DNA of 45,205 nt from GWB1-39-12 sp964435575 (GTDB lineage: Bacteria; Patescibacteriota; Microgenomatia; UBA8517): the NCBI GenBank assembly GCA_964435575.1, contig CAYSZS010000006.1:1-45205 (forward strand), given 5' to 3'. Shown in pieces: positions 8,505 through 15,471 of this stretch (its first letter is position 1; the number at the start of each line of letters is the position of its first letter). The position numbers and the translations under genes are program-made. Under the pieces are notes generated by a model, which saw only the letters and a list, made by a program, of their open reading frames with translations, searched no databases and was not told where the DNA came from.

Positions 8505-10258
8505 TTGCTTACCAGGAAGTTTTCCAAAACTAGGTATTCTAATCCCGAATTTTCAAAAACATAAAGAGCATCTTCGGGAGTACACACAATTGGAAAGCCG
8601 TGCAAATTAAAGGAAGTATTTAAAACTGCTCCGATTCCCGTCAGTTTTTCAAATTCGGAAATAAGTTTATGATAACTTGGATTGTGTTCCCTTTTAACTT
8701 CCTGGGGCCTTGCAGAAAAATCATACTGATGAATCGCTGCTCTTAACTTTTCTTTTCCCTCATCAGTAGTTTCATAAGCCAAAACCATATAAGGTCCGGG
8801 AATTCTCTTTTGATTAATAACATATTTATCCATTTTCTCACTCAAAATTGAGGGCGCAAAAGGCATCCAAAAATCTCTGCTTTTAATCTGCTCGTTTATA
8901 TCCCTCACTCCTTCTAAATTTTGCGGATGGGTTAGAATCGACCGATTTCCAAGTGCTCTAGCACCCCATTCCATTCTGCCCGCAAACCTTGCAACAATTT
9001 TTCTTTCTGAAATCAGTTTTGCAATTCCCTTTTCCATGTCTTTTATCTTTTCAACTTTGTAATTTTTATATTTTTTCTTAGAAAGTTCTTTTAAAATAAT
9101 TTCAGTACTAAACCCGGGGCCGAAATAAAGGCCCTCAACAGGTTCTATCCTTGGAAGGTTTTTATCGGAGTAGCGATTTTGTTGATACACAAAGTAAGCT
9201 GCTCCTATCGAAGTTGACTCGTCGCCGCAACTCGGGAAAACAAAAAGTGATTTCACTTCAGATAACTCTCCGATTTTTTCGTTAGCTTTAACGTTCATAA
9301 AAACTCCTCCAGCACAAACAACATCTTGAACTTTAGTCTTTTGAACCGTCGTTTTAGCCCACTCTGTCATTACCTCCTCAGTCAATTTCTGAATTGCGCC
9401 TGAAATATTATCAAAGCGTTCGTTTTTAAAGGGTTTATCAAGAAGTTTATAAAAAACATGAGAAAATACTTTAGTTCCAAACGTTAAATTTTTATTCACC
9501 CAAATCCAGTCTTTTATTTTTTGATAAACTTTGTCAACATATTTTTCGTTTGCATAAGGCGCCATACCCATAACCTTATACTCGTGCTCTCCCATTTTCA
9601 TTCCCAAATAGTGTGTAACATAAGCATACAAGTCACCTATTGAATTTCCGAAAGGTGTCGTAGCTATCCTTTTTATTACTTCCTTGTCTCCTATGGAAAC
9701 CGTAGCGCATGCATTATCTCCCATAGCATCAAGTGTCAAGATAAGTCTTTTGCCTTTCCAGTAATTAGGAGATCCGAAATAAGCGCTGTAAGCGTGGGCA
9801 TTGTGATGGTCAACAAACTCTACTTTTTCTTTACTAATTTTTGTCTCCTTTTCGAATTTCTCAAGTAATCTTTCCTTAAGTTGGGGAAATACAAAGTATG
9901 TATAAAAAATTTTTTGGACTACAGGATAAATGTATCTTGTGAAATTAATATTTGCTAATAGCCACTCTTTTGCATACCAGACAACTGACCCCAATGTTAT
10001 TTTATTTTTCCCTTCATCTCCACCTAACACAGAAAAGCCTGAATTTATGGCCATATCTTCAAAACTAAAAGCAACTTTATCTACATCCGACGACTTCAAT
10101 CTAGATTCTGTTAAGGCTTTTTCTATTGCTTTAATCGGAAGGCCCGACTGGTTTTTAACACCCGTTAATCTTTCTTCGCTTATGCAAGAAAGAATTTTTC
10201 CGTCTTTTAAAAGAGCGGCTGTTGCACAATGAGAAGCATTTATTCCTAAAATAATCAT
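8501..10258 (-). CDS. NodU/CmcH-type O-carbamoyltransferase
   Basis: The protein has 585 aa, the usual length for the family, which moves a carbamoyl group from carbamoyl phosphate via carbamoyl-adenylate to a sugar hydroxyl. The N-terminal Kae1-like half shows GINASHCATAALLKDG at 5-20, DHHNAHA at 150-156 (metal/nucleotide histidines), GEHEYKVMGMAPYA at 223-236 and GGVFMNVKAN at 317-326. The C-terminal half has GRMEWGARALGNRSIL at 427-442, WMPFAPS near 464-470 and the TSFNLHG block near 548-554. All key blocks are present, so it should be active in the cytoplasm. It overlaps ornithine carbamoyltransferase by ATGA, which puts a carbamoyl-phosphate enzyme directly upstream. The acceptor is presumably a surface sugar, but this is inferred from context. 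A paralogue lies at 32670-34442. Confidence 0.93.
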   Translation of the reverse strand: MIILGINASHCATAALLKDGKILSCISEERLTGVKNQSGLPIKAIEKALTESRLKSSDVDKVAFSFEDMAINSGFSVLGGDEGKNKITLGSVVWYAKEWLLANINFTRYIYPVVQKIFYTYFVFPQLKERLLEKFEKETKISKEKVEFVDHHNAHAYSAYFGSPNYWKGKRLILTLDAMGDNACATVSIGDKEVIKRIATTPFGNSIGDLYAYVTHYLGMKMGEHEYKVMGMAPYANEKYVDKVYQKIKDWIWVNKNLTFGTKVFSHVFYKLLDKPFKNERFDNISGAIQKLTEEVMTEWAKTTVQKTKVQDVVCAGGVFMNVKANEKIGELSEVKSLFVFPSCGDESTSIGAAYFVYQQNRYSDKNLPRIEPVEGLYFGPGFSTEIILKELSKKKYKNYKVEKIKDMEKGIAKLISERKIVARFAGRMEWGARALGNRSILTHPQNLEGVRDINEQIKSRDFWMPFAPSILSEKMDKYVINQKRIPGPYMVLAYETTDEGKEKLRAAIHQYDFSARPQEVKREHNPSYHKLISEFEKLTGIGAVLNTSFNLHGFPIVCTPEDALYVFENSGLEYLVLENFLVSK

Positions 10259-11193
10259 CTTAATTTTGCATCCAATAAATAGCAGATTAAAGCTTTTTGC
10301 GCATGAAGTCTATTTTCAGCCTGATCAATTACTACAGACCTTGGTCCATCAATCACCTCGGTTGTAACCTCGTTTCCACGATAAGCAGGCATATCATGCA
10401 TAAAAATGGCATCTTTTTTTGCAAGTTTCATTAATTTATTATCAACCTGATAATTTTTAAATATCTCAAGCCTTTTTTTCTTTTCCGACTCGTCTCCCAT
10501 GCTCACCCATGTATCGGTATAAACGACATCTGCTTCTTTTGCTGCTTCCTCGGGGTTATCGGTTTCTAAAATTGTTACTTTAGTTTTTTTTGCAAGTTTC
10601 TTTACATTGTTACTTATTTCCTTTTTCATCCAATATCCTTTTGGTGCTGCAACACTAAAATTTATTCCTAAAATTCCTGAAGCAAGCGCAAGGGAATGGG
10701 TAACATTATTTTCTCCGTCCCCAACAAATGTTAACTTCAACCCACGAAACTTTTTCTTTTTTTCCATCATTGTCAAAAGATCAGCCAATATTTGGCATGG
10801 ATGTTCAAGATCTGAAAGCGCATTTATAACAGGAACGTCCGAATACTTTGCAAGTTCAGTTATTGTAGAATGTAAAAAAGTTCTGGCCATTACCACATCA
10901 ACCATTCTTGAAAGCACGCGACTAACGTCTTTAATCGGCTCTCTTTTCCCTAATCCGATATCCGAAGGGGCAAGATAAATAGCATGTCCACCAAGCTGGG
11001 TCATGCCCGCCTCGAAGGAGACTCGTGTCCTAAGTGATGGCTTTTCAAAAATCATAGCCATTGTTTTATTTTTAACAAGAATCGATTGTTTTGAAAATGA
11101 AGTATTTTTAAGTTTAATCGCAAAACCCAGAACGTTCACTAAATCGTCTTTACCTAAATCGGTTATACTTAAGAAATGTTTCAGTTTCTTCAT
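10255..11193 (-). CDS. argF: Ornithine carbamoyltransferase
   Basis: From ATG 11193-11191 the product is 312 aa, the normal length. An in-frame ATG at 11232 would add 13 residues without family similarity and would reach into the opposing gene. The carbamoyl-phosphate site SLRTR is at 53-57 and HPCQ is at 131-134. The ornithine loop DTWVSMG is at 227-233, and the C-terminal DQAENRLHAQK is intact. The block that is HCLPA in typical enzymes reads HDMPA (266-270), so the cysteine that contacts ornithine is an aspartate. The reaction is carbamoyl phosphate plus ornithine to citrulline and phosphate, and is reversible. No other arginine gene is in view, and the next gene uses carbamoyl phosphate to modify sugars. 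Supplying carbamoyl phosphate from citrulline is therefore a plausible but unproven role. Confidence 0.92.
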   Translation of the reverse strand: MKKLKHFLSITDLGKDDLVNVLGFAIKLKNTSFSKQSILVKNKTMAMIFEKPSLRTRVSFEAGMTQLGGHAIYLAPSDIGLGKREPIKDVSRVLSRMVDVVMARTFLHSTITELAKYSDVPVINALSDLEHPCQILADLLTMMEKKKKFRGLKLTFVGDGENNVTHSLALASGILGINFSVAAPKGYWMKKEISNNVKKLAKKTKVTILETDNPEEAAKEADVVYTDTWVSMGDESEKKKRLEIFKNYQVDNKLMKLAKKDAIFMHDMPAYRGNEVTTEVIDGPRSVVIDQAENRLHAQKALICYLLDAKLR

Positions 11194-11205
11194 GGCTTTT
11201 AATGT

Positions 11206-11213
11206 AATATAAT
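11206..11213. promoter_or_regulatory. Back-to-back -10 boxes for the divergent starts at 11193 and 11223
   Basis: On the plus strand TATAAT at 11208-11213 ends 9 nt before the ATG at 11223. On the minus strand the overlapping TATATT (11211-11206) ends 12 nt before the ATG at 11193. The gap between the two genes is only 29 bp, so both promoters must overlap. Neither has a clear -35 box, and both imply very short leaders. Confidence 0.45.
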
Positions 11214-11222
11214 CCAAAACAA

Positions 11223-12551
11223 ATGGTAGCACAAGAAACTATTTCTCTAAAATTGTGGAAAAAGTTTTATAAACTTAATAATTATTATCACAAAGATATT
11301 CAAAAATTAATTAAGAATCTTGTTCCAAAAGACGCATCTGTTTTGGAAATTGAACCAAGAGGTGGAGAGCTTCTAGCAAGTCTCAAAAATAAGGTCAAAT
11401 TTGGAGTGTCTAAAAATGCGAGTATAAGAGGAAAAGACAAGTTTGACTGTATCATACTTTCAAACACGTTAAACGAAACCGACAACGTCCAAAATTTAAT
11501 AAAAGAACTTAAAAAGGTTACTAATGAAAATACGCGCGTTGTTGTAACTTATTTCAATTTCTTTTGGAAACCACTTTTAGATCTAGGTGAAAAGTTAGGA
11601 TTAAAACTACCGCAATCAAGAGAGCCCAATTGGTTAACGGAGGCAGATATAGATAATTTCTTTTACCTTGAGGGTTTTGAAAAGATTAAATCGGGAAACA
11701 GGTTTCTTGTTCCATACAAAATTCCAGCTCTTTCGGATTTTATAAACAAATTTATCGCTCCTCTTCCTATCATCAACTCATTCTGCCTTACAAACTGGAG
11801 TATCTATAAACCACAAAAAATCCAAAAAAACTTCAGCGTCTCCTTGATAATACCGGCAAGAAATGAGGAAGGAAATATGCGAGGAGTCTTGAAAAAAATT
11901 CCTAAATTTGCCAGAAATATTGAAATTATTTTTGTCGAAGGCCACTCGAATGATAAGACTTATAATGTTATAAAAAATGAAATCGGAAGATATAAAGGCC
12001 CCTTTAAGGTGAGTCTTTATAAACAAAGGGGTAAAGGTAAAGGAGATGCAGTTAGGCTTGGCTTCTCTAAGGCAAAAAATGAACTCTTGATTACTTTGGA
12101 TGCAGATTTGACAGTCGACCCAAAAGAGCTGTCTAAATTTTACCGAGCAGCAGCACATGGTAAGGGAGATCTAATTAATGGCTCACGACTTGTTTATCCA
12201 ATGGAAGCGCAAGCCATGCGAGCCCTCAACTACTTGGGAAATAAATTTTTCAGCGCTGCGTTTACATTTTTACTAGGCCAAAGAATTAAAGACACTTTAT
12301 GTGGCACAAAGGTAATCCTTAAAGAAAACTATCAAAAAATTGAAAAAAATCGAAAATTATTCGGAAACTTTGATCCGTTCGGAGATTTTGATTTAATATT
12401 TGGAGCATCTAAATTAAACTTAAAAATAATTGAAATACCAATAAGATATAAAGAAAGATCTTACGGAAAAACTAATATTTCCCGCTTTACCCACGGATGG
12501 TTGCTTTTAAAAATGGTTTGGTTTGCCGCTAAAAATTTAAAATTTGTTTAA
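11223..12551 (+). CDS. Fusion of methyltransferase-like domain and DPM1-like GT2 glycosyltransferase
   Basis: The protein has 442 aa. Residues about 20-170 follow the class I methyltransferase layout: VLEIEPRGGELL at 40-51, then FDCIILSNTLNE and a late methyltransferase-like strand. The glycine-rich loop is poor (EPRGG instead of DxGxG), so SAM binding is doubtful. Residues from about 205 are a GT2 domain: SLIIPARNEE (207-216), FVEGHSNDKT (238-247), LDADLTVDP (292-300), INGSR, and the CGTKV block of DPM1/ALG5-type enzymes. The GT2 part probably loads a sugar on polyprenyl phosphate, while the N-terminal domain may methylate the sugar or only serve as a docking domain. It heads a two-gene plus-strand unit with a methyltransferase 1 nt downstream. 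Confidence 0.83.
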   Translation: MVAQETISLKLWKKFYKLNNYYHKDIQKLIKNLVPKDASVLEIEPRGGELLASLKNKVKFGVSKNASIRGKDKFDCIILSNTLNETDNVQNLIKELKKVTNENTRVVVTYFNFFWKPLLDLGEKLGLKLPQSREPNWLTEADIDNFFYLEGFEKIKSGNRFLVPYKIPALSDFINKFIAPLPIINSFCLTNWSIYKPQKIQKNFSVSLIIPARNEEGNMRGVLKKIPKFARNIEIIFVEGHSNDKTYNVIKNEIGRYKGPFKVSLYKQRGKGKGDAVRLGFSKAKNELLITLDADLTVDPKELSKFYRAAAHGKGDLINGSRLVYPMEAQAMRALNYLGNKFFSAAFTFLLGQRIKDTLCGTKVILKENYQKIEKNRKLFGNFDPFGDFDLIFGASKLNLKIIEIPIRYKERSYGKTNISRFTHGWLLLKMVWFAAKNLKFV

Positions 12552-12552
12552 A

Positions 12553-13284
12553 ATGACCGATTTAGATTCTCCCGAAACAACTATAAAAAGAGCTGAAATA
12601 ATTAAGAATAAGAAATTTCTTTATCAGATTTACCTGGATTTTTACAACACTTTCAAAGAATATTCCCGAACTCTTCCTCCCGGAAAAAAAGTTGAAATAG
12701 GTTCTGGGGCGGGGTTTTTAAAAGAAGTTATTCCAGAAGTTATTACCTCCGACGTAATGAAACTGCCAAACTGCGATATGACTTTTTCTGCCGAAAAAAT
12801 GCCTTTTAAAAATAATTCCATTTCTGCCTTTTTCATGCTTAACACTTTCCATCACATCAAAAATCCAGAAAAAGCCCTTTCTGAATTTTCAAGATGCTTA
12901 AAGGCTAAAGGGAAGATAATAATGATAGAACCTTACAACTCATTATGGAGTCGTTTTATTTATAAAAACTTCCACCATGAGACCTTTAATCCAAACGCCA
13001 AGTGGAAAACTACAATAAAAGGAAGTTTATCGGGGGCCAATGGAGCTTTACCTTGGATAATTTTTAGAAGAGACAGGAGTTCATTTGAGAATAAATTTCC
13101 GAAACTAAATTTAACAACCTTTGAACCACATACCCCTATCAGATATCTAATAAGCGGTGGATTTACCTTACCACAAATTTTACCAAACTTTCTATATAGA
13201 TTTGTTTTATCATTTGAAACATTACTATCACCACTCAACGGTATCTTGGCGATGTTCGTGACTATTGTTTTAACAAAGACTTAG
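12553..13284 (+). CDS. Class I SAM-dependent methyltransferase (type 11)
   Basis: The preferred start is ATG 12553, 1 nt after the stop of the previous gene. An in-frame TTG at 12544 would only add three residues. The product is 243 aa. VEIGSGAGFLKEV is motif I, DMTFSAEKMPF is the acidic/second region, and FFMLNTFHHI followed by a KGKIIMIEP strand completes the fold. The tail after about residue 150 is family specific, with a hydrophobic C-terminus that may touch the membrane. Acting beside a GT2, it probably methylates a sugar or a lipid-linked intermediate; the target atom cannot be read. The last 4 bp overlap the convergent gene 13281-13943. Confidence 0.85.
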   Translation: MTDLDSPETTIKRAEIIKNKKFLYQIYLDFYNTFKEYSRTLPPGKKVEIGSGAGFLKEVIPEVITSDVMKLPNCDMTFSAEKMPFKNNSISAFFMLNTFHHIKNPEKALSEFSRCLKAKGKIIMIEPYNSLWSRFIYKNFHHETFNPNAKWKTTIKGSLSGANGALPWIIFRRDRSSFENKFPKLNLTTFEPHTPIRYLISGGFTLPQILPNFLYRFVLSFETLLSPLNGILAMFVTIVLTKT

Positions 13285-13943
13285 CTGACTTCTTTAACCG
13301 CAATTAAATGTGCCGAATATTCAGGAAAATAATAAGTAACCGGCGATAATATATAAGATATCACAAATAATATTAACCTAATGGGCAACAGTCTTCCTAT
13401 ATAAGAGTTTACGAGCCCCTTTTTTCCGTAAATAAACTTTAACCCCTGTCCGAATGTCTTATAACCTAATTTATTAAAATCTTTAACATACCAATATGAC
13501 TTATGTTTTTGTAAATCATTGCGCTCATATATTCCTCTTGGAAAATAGCCGTTTGGCGTGCCAACAATTACTTTCCAAATCGCTATATTTTCCATTTTCT
13601 TAATAAGGGATAAAGACTCTTTCTTTTTCAAATGTTCAATCACTTGTGATGCCATAACAATATCAAAACTTTTATTAGGAAATTTGATCCTGCGTACATC
13701 TTTCCTATATATTTTTCTATAACTGTTCGTTTTTTTTGCTTTAGTGACATATGGCGTAAAAAGATCAACTCCGTATAACTTAATCGAGGAATCTCCTTTA
13801 CTTATATGTGTCATAAACTCACCATCCCCACATCCGACGTCCAATAAAGAAGAACCCTTTTTTATTAGCTTTTTTATTATCCAAGGGTAAGTAAACGGTA
13901 AATAACTTGGAGGAAATAAAAGTTTTAACATTTCTTTAGTCAA
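13281..13943 (-). CDS. Class I SAM-dependent methyltransferase, tandem paralogue 1
   Basis: The protein has 220 aa. SLLDVGCGDGEF (about 32-43) is a clean motif I, followed by LYGVDLF and FDIVMASQVIEHL. After the core come LGYKTFGQGLKFIYGKKG and a hydrophobic tail ending SPVTYYFPEYSAHLIAVK. The gene directly upstream (13940-14584) has the same order, including FGQGL/YGQGL and the hydrophobic tail, so the two arose by tandem duplication. The hydrophobic tail suggests membrane contact and a lipid-linked or membrane-near substrate. It is the last gene of the unit that starts at 17777, coupled by an ATGA overlap. Its 3' end overlaps the opposing gene by 4 bp. Confidence 0.87.
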   Translation of the reverse strand: MTKEMLKLLFPPSYLPFTYPWIIKKLIKKGSSLLDVGCGDGEFMTHISKGDSSIKLYGVDLFTPYVTKAKKTNSYRKIYRKDVRRIKFPNKSFDIVMASQVIEHLKKKESLSLIKKMENIAIWKVIVGTPNGYFPRGIYERNDLQKHKSYWYVKDFNKLGYKTFGQGLKFIYGKKGLVNSYIGRLLPIRLILFVISYILSPVTYYFPEYSAHLIAVKEVS

Positions 13944-14584
13944 TTAATCACTTTCGCTGCAAACATATATGTTCCGAGTCGTGGGAAAAAATAAACCAAT
14001 GGGCTGAAAATCAACCCAAGTGCACTCCATAGTAAAAAAAGGGGGGGGTTTAACCTCGCAAGTCCATGTTTTCCGTAAATTAATTTTAGACCTTGGCCAT
14101 AAACTTTAAATCCAAGCTGTCTTAATTCTTCTGGCTCCCACCCTGATAAATGTTTTTGAAGAGGGTTATTATCTTCTTTTTTTTCAATCGGATCAAACTC
14201 AACAAAGCCAACTGGTGTGGTGATTATTAATTTTTTACTCGCCAGCCTTTCCCAAACTTCCAAAGCCTTTCTACCATTACGCTTACTTAAGTGCTCTAAT
14301 ATTTGCGAAGAAAAAACCACCTCATATTTTTTACTTTTAATTTTTCTGTTCAAATTAACTACGTCCGTGTTATAAACATCCTTATAAATTCCTTTCTGCT
14401 TGGCTTTTTTATAGGTTTCCTGATGAAGTTCTACTCCGGTTATCTCCCAATCCTCACCGTCCAGTAAAGACTCCATCAAAGTCCCATCACCACAACCCAA
14501 ATCCAAAATAGTTTCTACATTATCTCCAATTATTCTTTTAATAATCCAATAGTACGAAAATGGGGTATCTTTAAATATGTTCAT
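13940..14584 (-). CDS. Class I SAM-dependent methyltransferase, tandem paralogue 2
   Basis: The protein has 214 aa. TILDLGCGDGTLMESL (about 20-35) is motif I, EITGVELHQET carries the acidic residue that binds SAM, and YEVVFSSQILEHL is motif IV. The tail includes LGFKVYGQGLKLIYGKHG and a hydrophobic end as in the downstream paralogue. The divergence in the central region suggests that the two methylate different positions or sugars. It is linked by ATGA overlaps to a GT2 upstream and the paralogue downstream. A run of eight C followed by seven T in the coding strand (14048-14034) lies in the C-terminal part and is a slippage-prone spot; the present length keeps the frame open. Confidence 0.88.
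   Translation of the reverse strand: MNIFKDTPFSYYWIIKRIIGDNVETILDLGCGDGTLMESLLDGEDWEITGVELHQETYKKAKQKGIYKDVYNTDVVNLNRKIKSKKYEVVFSSQILEHLSKRNGRKALEVWERLASKKLIITTPVGFVEFDPIEKKEDNNPLQKHLSGWEPEELRQLGFKVYGQGLKLIYGKHGLARLNPPLFLLWSALGLIFSPLVYFFPRLGTYMFAAKVIN
14034..14048 (-). repeat. Homopolymer pair C8-T7 within coding sequence
   Basis: On the coding strand eight C (14048-14041) are followed by seven T (14040-14034), encoding the NPPLFL part of the 13940-14584 methyltransferase. Tracts like this slip during replication and act as on/off switches in other bacteria. The present length is in frame. It is also a place where sequencing errors gather. Confidence 0.6.
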
Positions 14585-15471
14585 TTTGACAATATACCAT
14601 CTGTAGTACCTCTTACAAAATCGTAAATTGCTTTAAATTTTCTATATCTGACGGCTAATATTACATAGTATAAAAAATAAATAGGTTCGAAAAACCAAAA
14701 AATAGTAATAAATTTACCGTAACGATTCATGAAAACAACCCTGTTTCTGGCAATCCAATAAGTTCTCCCCAACAGCCTCGTTTCTGCTTTCTTTTTGTTA
14801 TAAGGAATTTTGTGAAATGCTTTTGCGTTTGGAGCATAATAAGTTAAAAATCCTTCCTTTTTTGCCCGAAAACAAAAATCCGTATCTTCATAAGTCGCGA
14901 AGTAAATAGGGTCAAACATTCCGATCTTATGGATAACTTTTCTTTTTACTAAAATAGCGGCAGGTGCAACTCCGACTTCTTTTACTTCATCATATTGACC
15001 TTTATCTTCCCCGCCATAAAAAACAGTTTGCCCAGTTAAAAGGTTCACGTCGGTTCCGGCGGACCAAATGATGTCTTTCCTTTCCCAATAATAAATTTTT
15101 GGGGTTACAATACCTATTTTTTTATTCGATTCGGCTACTTTAACGAGCTCTTCAAGCATCTTTTCGTCTGCCACCATATCGTGATCAAAAAAGAAAAGAA
15201 ACTCGGAATTTTTATTCGCTTCCTTTATTCCCCTATTTCTTCCACCCGTCACTCCCAGATTTTTTTTATTTTTTATCAACTTGATTAATTGATTTTTCCC
15301 AATTAACTGATTTATTTTCTTACTAGTTCCATCAGTCGAGGCATTATCAATAACTATAACTTCGGTAGGTTGAAGTTTTTGCCTGAAAATTGATTCCAAG
15401 CAATCCTTCAACGTACTCCAGCTGTTATATGTTGGAATAACAATACTTACTCGCTGTTGCTTATTTTTCAC
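14581..15471 (-). CDS. Family 2 glycosyltransferase, rhamnosyltransferase-like
   Basis: The protein has 296 aa. SIVIPTYNSW opens the GT-A fold, VIDNASTDGT is at 40-49, and NLGVTGGRNRG is at 71-81. The metal-binding motif is FFDHDM at 94-99. FATYEDTDFCFRAK near 180-195 carries the ED acid that is usual in WbbL/RfbF-type enzymes. One hydrophobic segment at about 255-275 may anchor the C-terminus to the membrane. It should add a sugar, often a deoxyhexose in this subfamily, to a growing lipid-linked glycan in the cytoplasm; the true donor is not readable. It is coupled by ATGA overlaps to the GT-C-like gene upstream and the methyltransferase pair downstream. Confidence 0.9.
   Translation of the reverse strand: MKNKQQRVSIVIPTYNSWSTLKDCLESIFRQKLQPTEVIVIDNASTDGTSKKINQLIGKNQLIKLIKNKKNLGVTGGRNRGIKEANKNSEFLFFFDHDMVADEKMLEELVKVAESNKKIGIVTPKIYYWERKDIIWSAGTDVNLLTGQTVFYGGEDKGQYDEVKEVGVAPAAILVKRKVIHKIGMFDPIYFATYEDTDFCFRAKKEGFLTYYAPNAKAFHKIPYNKKKAETRLLGRTYWIARNRVVFMNRYGKFITIFWFFEPIYFLYYVILAVRYRKFKAIYDFVRGTTDGILSK

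Noticed and set aside
11194..11232. Longer OTC starting at the ATG at 11232
   Set aside because: The extra 13 residues have no family similarity, would overlap the opposing start, and would leave no space for a promoter.
11778..12158. Open frame of 126 codons on the minus strand
   Set aside because: It lies antisense inside the GT2 domain of 11223-12551, whose motifs are clear, and has no recognisable motif of its own.
12544..12552. TTG start for the methyltransferase at 12553
   Set aside because: It would overlap the previous stop for only three extra residues; the ATG at 12553 is simpler.
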